Shown here one piece after another: positions 41,713-53,100 of a DNA stretch of 55,144 nucleotides. The stretch comes from Herbiconiux sp. GTDB taxonomy: Bacteria; Actinomycetota; Actinomycetes; Actinomycetales; Microbacteriaceae. A program made the translations under genes and the position numbers. The notes under the pieces are model-generated. The model saw only the letters and a program-made list of their open reading frames with translations, had not been told where the DNA came from and made no database searches. Positions within the stretch are counted from its first letter, which is position 1. Every line of letters starts with the position of its first letter. The stretch is from contig NZ_JAHFUW010000028.1 in assembly GCF_023264855.1 (NCBI RefSeq), positions 1 through 55,144 of the forward strand, in the 5' to 3' direction.

Positions 41713-43149
41713 TCAGAGCCTGGTCCAGGCTTCGCTGAGCACGCCGCGGAGGATCTGCTCGATCTCGTCGAACTCTGCCGGGCCGATCGTCAGCGGGGGA
41801 GCGAGCTGGATGACGGGGTCGCCCCGGTCGTCGGCACGGCAGTAGAGGCCGGCGTCGTAGAGCGCCTTCGAGAGGAAGCCGCGCAGCAGGCGCTCCGACT
41901 CGTCATCGTCGAACGTCTCCTTGGTGGTCTTGTCCTTTACCAGCTCGATGCCGAAGAAGTAGCCGTCGCCACGCACATCGCCCACGATCGGCAGGTCATT
42001 CAGCTTCTCGAGGGTCTGACGGAAGATCGGGGAGTTCTGCTGCACGTGCTCGTTCAGCCCCTCCTCCTCGAAGATGTCCAGGTTCTCCAGTGCCACGGCG
42101 GCCGACACCGGGTGACCGGCGAAGGTGTAGCCGTGGTAGAAAGCGGTCTGCCCGTGCTTGAACGGCTCGTACACCTTCTCGTTCACGATGGTGGCGCCGA
42201 TCGGCGAGTAGCCGCTGGTCATCGCCTTCGCGCAGGTGATCATGTCGGGTTCGAAACCGTAGGTGTCGCAGGCGAAGTAGTTGCCGATCCGGCCGAAGGC
42301 GCAGATCACCTCGTCGCTGACCAGCAGCACGTCGTACTGGTCGCAGATCTCGCGCACCCGCTGAAAATAGCCGGGGGGAGGAGGGAAGCAGCCGCCGGAG
42401 TTCTGCACGGGCTCCAAGAACACCGCGGCCACCGTCTCGGGGCCCTCGAACAGGATCATCTCCTCGATGCGGTTGGCGGCCCACAGGCCGAAGGCCGCTT
42501 CGGTGCCCTCGAAGCCCATCTCCTTGGCACGGTAGTAGTTCGTGTTCGGCACGCGGAAGCCGCCCGGGGTCACCGGCTCGAACATCTCCTTCATCGCGGG
42601 GATGCCCGTGATGGCCAGGGCGCCCTGCGGCGTGCCGTGGTAGGCGATCGAGCGCGAGATCACCTTGTGCTTGGTGGGCCGGCCCTGCAGCTTCCAGTAG
42701 TACTTGGCGAGCTTGAACGCGGTCTCCACGGCCTCGCCGCCTCCGGTGGAGAAGAACACACGATTGAGGTCGCCGGGCGCCAGGTGGGCCAGGCGGTCGG
42801 CGAGCTCGATGGCGGAAGGGTGGGCGTACGACCAGATCGGGAAGAAGGCGAGCTCCTCCGCCTGCTTGGCGGCGACCTCGGCGAGGCGGCGGCGGCCGTG
42901 GCCGGCGTTCACCACGAACAGGCCCGAGAGGCCGTCGATGTACTTCTTGCCGGCCGAATCCCAGATGTGGTGGCCTTCGCCCTTGGTGATGATGGGCACC
43001 CCGGCGCCGGACTCCATCACCGACTGACGGGAGAAGTGCATCCAGAGATGGTCTTTGGCCATCCGCTGCAGCTCCGCTTCGGAGCGCGAGGCGCGGGCAG
43101 CGCTCCCGGACGGGAACGAAGCAGTGACGGGCTGTTCTGTCGTGGTCAT
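41713..43149 (-). CDS. Class III aminotransferase (putrescine/omega-amino-acid type)
   Basis: 478 residues, PLP-dependent fold-type I. Lys308 in CAKAMTSGYSPIGA is the Schiff-base lysine, Asp279 in VSDEV holds the pyridine nitrogen, and FFSTGGGEAVETAFKLAKYY is the phosphate-binding region. The sequence pattern (KDHLWMHFSR start, NAGHGRR) resembles putrescine- or beta-alanine-pyruvate transaminases of the SpuC type. Together with the neighbouring FAD oxidase it suggests deamination of polyamines to semialdehydes. The ATG overlaps the stop of the lrp-type gene (ATGA) and the oxidase follows 17 bp after the stop. Confidence 0.92.
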   Translation of the reverse strand: MTTTEQPVTASFPSGSAARASRSEAELQRMAKDHLWMHFSRQSVMESGAGVPIITKGEGHHIWDSAGKKYIDGLSGLFVVNAGHGRRRLAEVAAKQAEELAFFPIWSYAHPSAIELADRLAHLAPGDLNRVFFSTGGGEAVETAFKLAKYYWKLQGRPTKHKVISRSIAYHGTPQGALAITGIPAMKEMFEPVTPGGFRVPNTNYYRAKEMGFEGTEAAFGLWAANRIEEMILFEGPETVAAVFLEPVQNSGGCFPPPPGYFQRVREICDQYDVLLVSDEVICAFGRIGNYFACDTYGFEPDMITCAKAMTSGYSPIGATIVNEKVYEPFKHGQTAFYHGYTFAGHPVSAAVALENLDIFEEEGLNEHVQQNSPIFRQTLEKLNDLPIVGDVRGDGYFFGIELVKDKTTKETFDDDESERLLRGFLSKALYDAGLYCRADDRGDPVIQLAPPLTIGPAEFDEIEQILRGVLSEAWTRL

Positions 43150-43613
43150 CGTGTACCCCAGTTGTAGAGCTGCTTGTGCAGCTTCAGATAGACGAAGGTC
43201 TCGGTCGACTGAACGCCGTCCAAGGCCCGGATCTCGGAATTGAGTAGAGCGATCAGGTCATCGTCGTCTTCACACACGACCTCGGCGAGGATGTCGAAGG
43301 TGCCGGCCGTCAGCACCACGTAGTCGACGGCGGGCATCCGGGCCAGCGCATCGGCGACGAGACGGGTGTCTCCCGACACCTTGAGGCCGATCATCGCCTG
43401 GCGGGAGAAGCCGAGCTGCAAGGGATCGGTCACGGCGACGATCTGCATCACGCCGGAGTCGGTGAGCTTCTGCACCCGCTGGCGCACGGCGGCCTCGCTG
43501 AGCCCCACCGCCTTGCCGATCTCGGCATAGGAGCGGCGGCCGTCGTCTTGCAATTGCTCGATGATCGCTTTCGAGATGTCGTCGAGCTGCGAGTTTCGCG
43601 GTTTCGGGCTCAT
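43146..43613 (-). CDS. Lrp/AsnC family transcriptional regulator
   Basis: 155 residues. N-terminal helix-turn-helix (LDDISKAIIEQLQDDGRRSYAEIGKAVGLSEAAVRQRVQKL) and C-terminal RAM ligand-binding domain (IGLKVSGDTRLVADALARMPAVDYVVLTAGTFDILAEVVCED). It is the first gene of the operon and so likely its local regulator, with an amine or amino acid as effector. The upstream gap is AT-rich and suited to Lrp binding. The start has AGGATCGAGAC before it. Confidence 0.94.
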   Translation of the reverse strand: MSPKPRNSQLDDISKAIIEQLQDDGRRSYAEIGKAVGLSEAAVRQRVQKLTDSGVMQIVAVTDPLQLGFSRQAMIGLKVSGDTRLVADALARMPAVDYVVLTAGTFDILAEVVCEDDDDLIALLNSEIRALDGVQSTETFVYLKLHKQLYNWGTR

Positions 43614-43760
43614 GTCTCGATCCTGTCAGTTCAAATAGCTATCAGCAAGCGGATCCGAAGCAAAACACGTTTCGGTCTGATGAAATCGTCATTTCGAGGG
43701 AGGCGCGCCCGAGGTGCCGGAACACAGCTGCGGCCCACCGGAGGCCGCTAGCCTGGCGGC
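43614..43760. promoter_or_regulatory. Divergent promoter region of the lrp-type and FHA genes
   Basis: This 147-bp gap has an AT-rich core (about 43630-43700) with a short dyad GAAAT-CGTC-ATTTC and a CCGAA/TTCGG dyad, possible Lrp-type sites. On the right, TAGCCT (43749-43754) lies six nt before the FHA ATG and is its probable -10 box. Confidence 0.45.
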
Positions 43761-44840
43761 ATGGGGAGTCTGCGATTCGTTCCCGCCGACGAGAACGGTC
43801 CTGCAGAGCACTGGGTGGTGCTCGCGGCATGGCCGGGACTCGTGCTGCTGCCCGGCGGCGCACCGGGCGAGATCGTGCAGCAGGTCTGGGATGCCCTCGG
43901 CGCGGAAGACCCCTCGCTGGAGGCTGTCGTGTCGAGCATCCCCCTGCGGGGTGCGACGCAGATCGACTCCTTCGCCGTCGTCCGCTTCACAGAAACGGAG
44001 TCGGCAGACGCCACCTCGTGGACGGCGACCGTGGTGGTGCGCGGCACCGCGGCCGTCGACCTGCTCTCGGTGGGCGGAAGCCGCCGGTTCGGGTCGGGCG
44101 GGGCGCAGCCCTGGGCGCTCGCCGAGTTCGCCGCCGTGACCGGGGTCACCATGGGTGAGACGCCTCCGGTGCCCGAATCCAGGCTCCGGCTGCCCGAAGG
44201 GGCGCGGCGTCTGGACCACGGCGTCGCCCGGGCCAGCCGCGTGCTCTGGGTCGACTCGGCCGAGCGCCTCGCCGACGGCGTGGTCGTGGCATCCGTTCCC
44301 TCGCCCGGCCCCGGCGGTGCCGCACCGGAGAACGACGACACGGTGATGCAGCTGCGCCCGCCGCTCGCGCCCGATCCCCGAGCCGCACCCGAATCCCGGG
44401 CCGAAGCCCGGGCTCCCGCCGAACACGAACCCCAACCCTCTGCAGAGGAGGCGAGCACGGAGGTCCCGCCGGCGCCGCGCTATGTCTTTCGCATCGGAGA
44501 CGGCCCCCGCACCGACCTCGCCGGCCCAGTCGTGATCGGCCGTCGCCCGCAGCCGCGGCTCGGCTACTCCACGGAGTCGCCCGTGCTCATCGCCGTCGAA
44601 TCGCCCGAGGGCGAGGTGTCGCAGAACCACGTCGAACTCGCACCCGTGGGCCGCACCGTGGTGATCACCGACCTCCGTTCCACGAACGGCACCCGGGTGT
44701 CGGTGGCCGGTTCGGCGCCGCGGCGACTGCGGCAGGGGGATTCGGTGGTGGCAACAGGGTCGGCTATCGTCGAAATCGGCGACGGAAACGTTATCCACAT
44801 CTCGTCGCGAGACCGAGAAAACACCGAGACCACCGTTTAG
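43761..44840 (+). CDS. FHA-domain protein
   Basis: 359 residues. The first 175 or so residues are a domain of unknown family. A Pro/Ala/Glu-rich linker follows (about 180-240). The FHA domain occupies about 240-345: VVIGRRPQPRLGY, SQNHVEL, and TDLRSTNGTRV carry the Arg, Ser-x-x-His and Asn that bind phosphothreonine. It is the first gene of the phosphatase/kinase cluster, so it probably reads phosphorylation made by the kinase two genes on. TAGCCT six nt before the ATG indicates a leaderless mRNA. Confidence 0.87.
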   Translation: MGSLRFVPADENGPAEHWVVLAAWPGLVLLPGGAPGEIVQQVWDALGAEDPSLEAVVSSIPLRGATQIDSFAVVRFTETESADATSWTATVVVRGTAAVDLLSVGGSRRFGSGGAQPWALAEFAAVTGVTMGETPPVPESRLRLPEGARRLDHGVARASRVLWVDSAERLADGVVVASVPSPGPGGAAPENDDTVMQLRPPLAPDPRAAPESRAEARAPAEHEPQPSAEEASTEVPPAPRYVFRIGDGPRTDLAGPVVIGRRPQPRLGYSTESPVLIAVESPEGEVSQNHVELAPVGRTVVITDLRSTNGTRVSVAGSAPRRLRQGDSVVATGSAIVEIGDGNVIHISSRDRENTETTV

Positions 44841-44871
44841 GATTCCCGGATAGCTGTCAGGAGTTGGTCCA

Positions 44872-45693
44872 GTGACCCAGATCGGTCGAACGAGTGCGCG
44901 CGCGAACGTCACCCGCGATGGTGCGGAGCCGCGGCGCGTCACCCTGTCGTGGGCCGCGCTCACCGACAAAGGCAACAAGCGCGCCGGCAACGAAGACAGC
45001 TCGCTCTCCGACGTGCCCCTCTTCGTGGTGGCCGACGGCATGGGCGGCCACTCGGCGGGTGACATCGCGAGTGCGGCCGTGGTGGAGCGACTGGGTGCCA
45101 TCACCGACGCGGTGACGGATGCGAGCGCCATCGAGGCGGCGCTCGCCACGGCACTGCTGGACATCGACAAGGTGGGCGACGAGTCCGTGCTGGGCACGGG
45201 CACCACCGTCACCGGCGTCGCGCTCGCCGAGATCGACGACGACCTCGGCTGGCTCGTCTTCAACATCGGCGACTCACGCGTCTACCTGCTCGAGGGCGAG
45301 GTGCTGCGCCAGCTCACCGTCGACCACTCGGTGGTGCAAGAACTCATCGACGCCGGCCTGATCACCCGGGAACAGGCCGAGCACCACCCCGACAGCAACG
45401 TCATCACCCGCGCGGTCGGCTTCCATGAGAAGCCGGTGCCCGACTACGTCACCCTTCCCGTGGTCGCCGGGCAGCGCATCCTGGTGTGCTCCGACGGGCT
45501 CACCAAAGAGCTCACCGACTTCGGCATCCGCCATTACCTCAGCACCACTCCCACCGCCGAGCGCGCCGTGGCCGAACTCGTGGCGGCCTCCCTCGCCAAC
45601 GGCGGGCGGGACAACGTCACCGTCGTGGTGGTCGACGTCGAGTCCGACGAGGTCGGCGCCGGCGCGTCGGCGCGTGCCTCCTCCGGAGCCTGA
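44872..45693 (+). CDS. PP2C-family Ser/Thr protein phosphatase
   Basis: 273 residues. Metal-binding motifs are present: AGNEDS with Asp42, VADGMGGHS with Asp55, NIGDSRVY, SDGLT and GGRDNVTVVVVDV. It dephosphorylates phospho-Ser/Thr with Mn2+ or Mg2+. No transmembrane segment is present, unlike mycobacterial PstP, so it is cytosolic. The start is GTG with AGGAG upstream. It lies 31 bp after the FHA gene and 8 bp before the kinase, and should counter that kinase. Confidence 0.94.
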   Translation: MTQIGRTSARANVTRDGAEPRRVTLSWAALTDKGNKRAGNEDSSLSDVPLFVVADGMGGHSAGDIASAAVVERLGAITDAVTDASAIEAALATALLDIDKVGDESVLGTGTTVTGVALAEIDDDLGWLVFNIGDSRVYLLEGEVLRQLTVDHSVVQELIDAGLITREQAEHHPDSNVITRAVGFHEKPVPDYVTLPVVAGQRILVCSDGLTKELTDFGIRHYLSTTPTAERAVAELVAASLANGGRDNVTVVVVDVESDEVGAGASARASSGA

Positions 45694-45701
45694 CCCACCC
45701 G

Positions 45702-47120
45702 ATGGCACGTCGACTCCCTTCCGCTCCGCCCGCACTGGCCGGGTTCACGGCCGTGCGCGTGCTGGGCTCGGGGGGTTTCGCCGACGTCTTCCTGTTCGAG
45801 CAGAACATGCCGCGCCGCCAGGTCGCCGTGAAGGTGATGCTGCCCGAGGTGGTGAACGAGCAGGTGCGACGGATGTTCCAGGTCGAGGCCGACCTGATGG
45901 CCACCCTGAGTGCGCATCCGTCGATCCTCACCGTCTACGAGGCCGGTGTCTCCTCCGACGGGCGGCCCTACCTGGTGATGGAGCTGTGCTCCTCCTCGCT
46001 CGGCCAGGGGTATCGTCGGCAGCCGCTTCCGGTGCCCGAAGTGCTGCGGATCGGCGTGAAGATCGCCGGGGCCCTGCAGACGGCGCACGACCAGGGCATC
46101 CTGCATCGCGACATCAAGCCCTCCAACATCCTGCTCACGGCCTACGGGTCGCCGGTTCTGTCGGATTTCGGGATCGCGTCGTCGACCCGCGGATCGGCGG
46201 CCACCGCGGAGGCCGTCGGCCTGTCGATCCCGTGGTCGGCCCCCGAGGTGATCGACGAGTCGACGCAGGGAACCGTCGCGTCGGAGGTCTGGGCGCTCAG
46301 CGCCACGCTGTACTCCCTGCTGGCCGGCCGCTCGCCGTTCGAGGTGACCGGCGAGACCTCGGCACCGGGCGATCTGGCCCGCCGCATCGCCAAGACGAAA
46401 CTGCCGCCGATCGGCCGCGACGACGTGCCGGTCTCGCTCGAACGGCTGCTCCAGCGCGGTCTCGCGAAGAATCCGGCGCAGCGGCCGGAGTCGGCGCTGG
46501 CCGTGCTGCGCGAGCTCCAGGCGGTGGAGACGGAGCTGGGCTTCACCCCCACGGCGGCCGAGGTCGCCATGGCGGAGTGGGCGGCCGATTACGCGCGCGA
46601 CCCGGGCGAGCGCACCGTGCTGCGCAGCGCGACTCCGGCGGTGCGCCGGCGCCGTCGTTCGACCACGGCCGCGCTCCGGGCCGGGGCCACCGGATCGGGC
46701 GACTCGCAGATGCCGATGACCGCAGGCTCCGCGCTGGAGCGCAGCGACACCGGAACCGGGGTCGCCCGTGCCAACCGCCGGTGGCGCGGCTGGCTCGTCG
46801 GCGTGGCCGCAGTCGTCGCGCTCGCCGCGGCCGCCGGTGTCGTGCTCTCGCAGCAGACAGCCGGAGTGGGCATCCCGCGGGTCGGTGACATCGCCGCCTC
46901 CTCCAGCGCCGGTCGCATCCTGTTCAGCTGGGACGACCCGGGCCTGCGCGACGGCGACAGCTATCGCGTCAGCACGGCCGGCGGCGAGAGCTCGGTGCAG
47001 CGCGGTCGTGAGTTCGCGGCCTATCCCACCGACGACGCCACGGTGTGCATCACCGTCGCCGTCGTGCGCTCGGGCAAGTCGGGGGAGGCCAGCTCCGAGA
47101 AGTGCGCGGCCGCCGAATGA
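45702..47120 (+). CDS. Transmembrane Ser/Thr protein kinase (Pkb2-like)
   Basis: 472 residues. The kinase domain (about 14-275) has the glycine loop VLGSGGFADVF, Lys44 (VAVKVM), the catalytic loop HRDIKPSN (135-142), DFG (155-157) and SAPEV. A transmembrane helix lies near 370-392 (GWLVGVAAVVALAAAAGVVL). The short outer part contains a domain with Trp/Cys (ILFSWDDPGLRDGDSY) and no PASTA repeats, so the extracellular signal differs from PknB. The ATG at 45702 follows GGAG inside the end of the phosphatase gene. A longer in-frame extension only shadows that gene. The stop overlaps the next gene (ATGA). Confidence 0.93.
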   Translation: MARRLPSAPPALAGFTAVRVLGSGGFADVFLFEQNMPRRQVAVKVMLPEVVNEQVRRMFQVEADLMATLSAHPSILTVYEAGVSSDGRPYLVMELCSSSLGQGYRRQPLPVPEVLRIGVKIAGALQTAHDQGILHRDIKPSNILLTAYGSPVLSDFGIASSTRGSAATAEAVGLSIPWSAPEVIDESTQGTVASEVWALSATLYSLLAGRSPFEVTGETSAPGDLARRIAKTKLPPIGRDDVPVSLERLLQRGLAKNPAQRPESALAVLRELQAVETELGFTPTAAEVAMAEWAADYARDPGERTVLRSATPAVRRRRRSTTAALRAGATGSGDSQMPMTAGSALERSDTGTGVARANRRWRGWLVGVAAVVALAAAAGVVLSQQTAGVGIPRVGDIAASSSAGRILFSWDDPGLRDGDSYRVSTAGGESSVQRGREFAAYPTDDATVCITVAVVRSGKSGEASSEKCAAAE

Positions 47121-50100
47121 CGGCCGGTTCTCTCCTCGCCCGGGCGCGGAACCGCATCCGGTCCCATCGTGCCGGCGCTCTCACGGCGACCGCCGGCACG
47201 GCCGTCGCCGCGCTGGTGGTGGTGACGGCGGTCGTCTCGACCGGGTACACCGCGCAGAAGGTCGAACTCGACGACGCGACGGTGTGGGTGAGCAGCGACC
47301 TGCACCAGGCGGTCGGCCGGGCCAATCCACCGCTCGCCGAGCTGAACACGGCGCTGCGGATGGAGTCCGGCGCGCTGGACGTGAGCCAGTTCGGCCAGAC
47401 CGTCGTGGTGAGCGACCTCGGGCGCTCCGAAGCGCGCCTGATCGACACCGCTTCGGCCGCGGTGACCGACACCGTGGCGCTGCCCGCCGGCGACGTCGAC
47501 GTGCAGCTGTCCGGCACCCTCGCGGTCATCACCTCGCACACGTCGGGCGACGTGTGGATGCTCCCGAGCACCTCGCTCGCCCGGTTCGACGCCACCGCGC
47601 CACCCGATCTCACTCTCGGCGAACACGGCGACACGGTCGTCTCGGCCGCCGGCACCGTCTATGCGGTCTCGCCGGCCACCGGTTCGGTGTTCGCCGTCGA
47701 CCCGGCCATCGGCGCCGAGGGCTCGACGACCTGGCCGATCGGCGTCGAGGCCTCCGACGACGTCTCCATCACCGCCGTCGGCGACCGGTGGGTGGTGCTC
47801 GATGCCGACTCCGGAACGCTCTTCACGCAAGACGGCAGCGTCGTGGTCGAGGCGCTCGCCGGAGTCGCATCCGATGATCCCTCCACCGATTCCGCCGGCG
47901 ATCCCGGCGCGGCCGACGGCAGGGCGCCGGTCGCGCTGCAATCGCCGTCGCCCGACGCCTCGGCCGACGTTCTGGTGGCCACCTCGGCCTCCCTTCTGGC
48001 CGTGACGCTGAGCGGCGGTGCGACCCAGACACTCGACGACGGTCATCGGGGCCTCCCCGCGACGCCGGCACGGGCCGACGGATGCTGGTACGCGGCCTGG
48101 TCGGACGGCCGCTCCTGGAGCCGCTGCGACGGCGATCCGGTCGTGGGAACCCTCTCCGGAGCCGTCGCCACCGACGACCTGGTGTTCCGCACCAACGGCA
48201 CCGGAGGCATCCTGCTGAGCGACACGGTCTCCGGTCGCTCCTGGGACGTCGTGCGCGAGAACGCGCCGATCGACGACTGGGATCTGCTGCTGCCCGACAG
48301 CACCGACGACGAGAGCGCCGAGGAGGCGGTCACCGACCAGCCGGCCCAGGTCGACCCCGCCCAGCGCCCGCCGGTCGCCACCGACGACGATCTCGGCGCG
48401 CGACCCGGCCGCAGCACCGTGCTGCCCGTGCTGCAGAACGACTACGACCCCAACGGCGACGTCGTGGTGATCGATTCGGTGCAGCTGCCGGAGGGCGCCG
48501 ACTGGACGATCGACAGGATCCAGCAGAATCAGCAGCTGCAGCTCACTCTGCCCGAGACCGTGCGTGGCGAGATCGGTTTCGGCTACACCATCTCCGACGG
48601 CCGGGGCGGCCGCGCCGAGGCCACGGTGCGGGTCACGGTGCGCGATCCGTCCGAGAACTCCGCTCCGGTCCAGAGCAGTTCGACCACGGCCGACGTCGGG
48701 CTCGGCGGCCGCACCGATCTCGACATCCGATCCGACTGGTTCGATCCCGACGGAGACGCATTCTTCGTGCTCTCCGCCGGTGTCCAGGCCCCCGATACCG
48801 TCACCTCCACCCCGGAAGGGGTCGTCACCTTCACGGATTCCGGCCAGTCCACCGGAACCAAAGAGGTGTCGGTGACGGTCAGCGACGGCAGCTCCGCCAG
48901 CACGGGCATCCTGACGGTGCGCACCCACCCGGTCGACGAGGTTCCTCTCGTCGCCGAGGGCTTCGTGGTGCTCGCCTCGGCGGGGCAGGAGGTCGAGGCC
49001 GATCCGCTCGAGCACGTGCGCGGGGCCTCCGCCGACTCCACCGCGGCGCTGCGCCTCACCAATGTGCCGGCGAAAGACGGCTACACCCTCTCGCCCGACT
49101 ACTCCGGCGGCACGGTGCGCATCACGGCCGCCTCGGCCGGCGACGGCATCCTCGACTACGCGGTGTCCGACGGCGCGCGCACCGCGGCCGGCACCATCCG
49201 GGTGATCGCGACCTCGCCGCCGGATGCGAACACGCGGCCGGTCACGGTTCCGCACTCGGCCTTCGCGCGCCAGAACACGAGCGTGCTGGTCGACGTGCTG
49301 GCGGGCGACTTCGACCAGGCCGGCGGCGTACTGATCGTGAGCCAGGCCGACCAGCAGGCCGAGGCCCAGGGGGCGCGCGTGGAGGTGATCGACCAGCGGA
49401 TGATCCGGGTCACCCTGAGCCGGCCGCTGGACACCGGCACGATCACGTTCGGCTACACCGTCACGAACGGCCTCGCCGAGGCGCGCGGTTCGGTGACCGT
49501 GATCGCGATCCCGGATCCGCTGGTGCACCAGCCGCCCATCGCCGTGGCCGACAGCGCCTCGGTGCGGGTGGGCGACGTCGTCGACATCCCCGTGCTCGCC
49601 AACGACGTGCACCCCGACGGCGACGCGCTCACCCTGAATCCCGATCTCGTGCAGGGCCTCGGCGACGGTTCCGGTCTGCTCTTCGCCTCCGGATCGCGCC
49701 TGCGCTACCTCGCGCCGAACACACCGGGCGACTTCACAGCCGTCTACCGGGTCGATGCGCCCGACGGGCAGTGGGCCACCGCCGCCGTCACCATCAGCGT
49801 GCGCGAGGCCGACCCCGCCGCGAACGCCGCTCCGGTACCCCCGCTGGTGACGGCGCGGGTGATCGCCGGCGAGACCGTGCGCATCCCGATTCCGCTCACC
49901 GGGATCGACCCCGACGGCGATTCGGTGCAGTTCCTCGGCATCGACTCGGTGCCCGACAAGGGCACGGTCGGCAGCACCGGAGCCGACTGGATCGACTTCG
50001 AGGCGGGGGAGTACTCCAGCGGCACCGACACCTTCCGCTACACCGTGATGGACAGGCTCGGCTCGCGCGTCACGGGCGCCATCCGGGTGGGCATCAGCCC

Positions 50101-53100
50101 GCGCCTGGAGGGTGCTCGCAACCCGGTCGCGACCGCCGACGACGTTCTCGTGCGGCCCGGCAAGACCGTCTCGGTGCGCGTGCTGCAGAACGATTCCGAT
50201 CCAGACGGCAGCCCCCTGCGGGTGACCGCCGTCGAGCCCGTGGGCGGCGGGTCGGCCGATCTCCCGAGCGGCGAGGGCCCGGATGCCGACGCTCCGGATG
50301 CGGATGCCGCTGCCGCCGCCGCGGAGAACGGGGGCGGCAACGGAGCAACCGCCACCGTCGTCGACGACACGCTCCGCTTCGTCGCTCCCGCGGAAACCGG
50401 CCGCTACGGCTTCATCTACACGATCGCGAACGAACGCGGCGGCACGAGTTCGGCCTTCGCCACCCTCGAGGTGAGCCAGGATGCACCGCTGTCCCGGCCC
50501 CAGGTCTCCGACACGGTGCTCTCCCTCACCGACATCCTCGACAAGCAGAGCGTCGACGTCGACGTGCTCGCCGACGTCTTCTTCGCCGAGGGTCCGGCGA
50601 GCCAGCTCTGGCTCTCGGTGCTGCCCGCCTACTCCCAGGTCGCCAAGGTGGTCGACGGGCGCATCCGGGTGCAGGTGCAGGATCGGCAGCAGGTCATCCC
50701 GTTCACCGTCGCGCATCCGGACGATCCCAACATCCGCTCATCCGGCTTCCTCTGGGTGCCCGGGCAGAACGACGCGCTGCCGCAGCTGCGCACGGGCGCG
50801 CCGAAGCTCACGGTCGAATCGGGCGCGACCCTGCGGATCGCCGTGAATGACTACGTGGTGGCGGTCGACGGGCGGCAGGTGCGCGTCGCCGACACCAACT
50901 CGGTGCGGGCCACCCACGCCGACGGCGCGAGCCTGGTCGACGGATCGGGCACCCTCGTGTTCACGAGTGCCGACAAGTACTTCGGCCCGGCGTCCGTCTC
51001 GTTCCAGGTGGCCGACGGCGACGGGCCCACCGCCCGCACGGCGACCCTGGTGCTGCCGATCACCGTCACCCCGCGCGCCGACCAGCCTCCGGTGTTCAGC
51101 GGCGCCGTGATCGAGTTCGAGCCGGGCCAGCAGAAGGCGATCGACCTCTCCAAGCTCACCACCTCGGCCTCCGGCGGATCGGGCGCGCTGACCTATCAGG
51201 TGCTGGAACCCCGCCCGGCCGGCTTCTCGGCGGTGCTGCTGGGCTCCACGCTCACCATCACGGTCGACCCGGGCACCAAGAAGGGGAGCCAGGGCGCCTA
51301 TTCCATCGGCGTCGCCGCCGGCGCCGTGGCCGGCCAAGCGGGCCGGATCGAGATGACGGTGGTGCCCTCGACGAAGCCCCTGGCGATTCCGGCGACCGAC
51401 ACCGTGGTGGCCCCGCGAGGCGCCACCACCCCGATTGACGTGCTGGCCAACGACGACGCCACGAACCCGTTCCCGCAGATCCCGCTCACCGTGGTGTCCG
51501 TGCGCGGAATCGACTCGGCGTCGTTGCCGGCCGGTGTGGCGATCGCGCCGAGCGCCGACAGACGGGTGCTGCAGGTGACCGTCGCCCAGGATGCCGCTCC
51601 CGCCGATCTCACGGTGCAGTACCAGGTTCTCGACGGCACCGGCGATCCCGAACGGGCGGCCTGGGGAACCGTGCGGATCGCCGTGCAAGACCGGCCGGGA
51701 CAGGTCACCGGCGTCGCCGTCACGGCCTTCGGCGACCGCACCGTCACGGTCTCCTTCTCGCCCGGCGTGGCGAACAACGCACCGATCACCGGTTTCGAGG
51801 TGACCGCCCGCACGCCGGGCGGAGCCGGCGGCGTGACCCGCTGCGCGAGCACCCGCTGTGTCGTCGCCACACCGGGCAACGGTCCCGGCAACGCGGTGAA
51901 CCTCTCGGTGACCGCCCGCAACGCCCTCGGGCTCTCCGATCCGGTGGGCTACTCCGTGCCGGTGTGGTCCGACCTGCTGCCCTCCGCCCCGGCCGCGCTC
52001 ACCGTCGCTCCGCTGGACGGAGCCCTCGCCGTGACCTGGGGGGCCTCCTCGGTCGGCGCCGGGGGATCCGAGGTGAGCCAGTACGACGTCGCCGCGAACG
52101 GCCGGCTCGTCGCCACGCTCGACGCGGCCGGCCCCGGATGCGGCGGCTCCGGCTGCAGCACGACCGTCGGCGGGCTCGCCAACGGCTCCTCGGCCGAGAT
52201 CACGGTCACGGCCCGGAACGGCGCCTACCCGGCTCTGGCCGTGTGGCCCTCCGCGACGGCGAGCGGCACTCCTTACGGGGCGCCCCTCGCCCAGACGATC
52301 ACGGCGGTGGCGAACCTCGACGCCGGCCCCGGCACGGTGACGGTGCGCTGGCCGGAATTCGGGGGCAACGGCAACGCGGTGGCCGGCTACATCGTGCAGC
52401 AGCTGACACCCGGTGCCGGTGCGGCTCCCGGCGGCGCCCAGTCCTGCACCGTCTCCACGCCCGCACCGGGTGCCGTCACGCTGCCCCAGACGGGCGGAGA
52501 GGTGCTCGCCCAGCAGGTGCTCGGAGCCGAGGCGCGCGCTGCCACCTTCACGGGCCTGACGGGTGTCGACACCGCCTACCCCTTCGTGGTGTGGGCCTAC
52601 AACGCGGCCGGTTGCGCGGCCTCGGGCGTGGTCTCGGCCGTCGCCTACCCGAGCCCGGGCGTCATCGACGCCGGTGCCCTGCAGGCCGGCCTGCAGATGG
52701 TGCGGCAGGACCCGACGGTGGAGGTGCAGGTGACGTTGGTGCCGACATCCGGAACCGTCTCGAACCCTCGGTACTACGTGCAGGCGGTCGATCAGACGGG
52801 AGCGCCCGCCGGATCGCCCACGGCGATGAGCGTGCCCGGCTTGCCGCGGGCGGTGACGCAGGGCCTCTTCGGCGAGCCGTTCCGGTTCCAGATGCAGGCC
52901 TGCAACGTCTGGGGTGGCACCGAGGTCTGCGGCCCGTACTCGTCGACCATGCAGGCACCCGAGCCCTCGCTGACCTTCGCGTTCGGCACGGCGCCGCGGT
53001 ACGACGGCACGAGCTGGGGCTGGACGGACGACCCGCCGAACGGCGCCCTGGTGCCCACGTACTACTGCGGGTCGAAGGCCGCGGGCGCTCCTGCGCGCGA

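Noticed and set aside
47021-50716. 1231-residue minus-strand frame inside the surface protein gene
   Set aside because: A high-GC antisense shadow rich in Arg/Gly/His; the plus-strand protein has clear domains.
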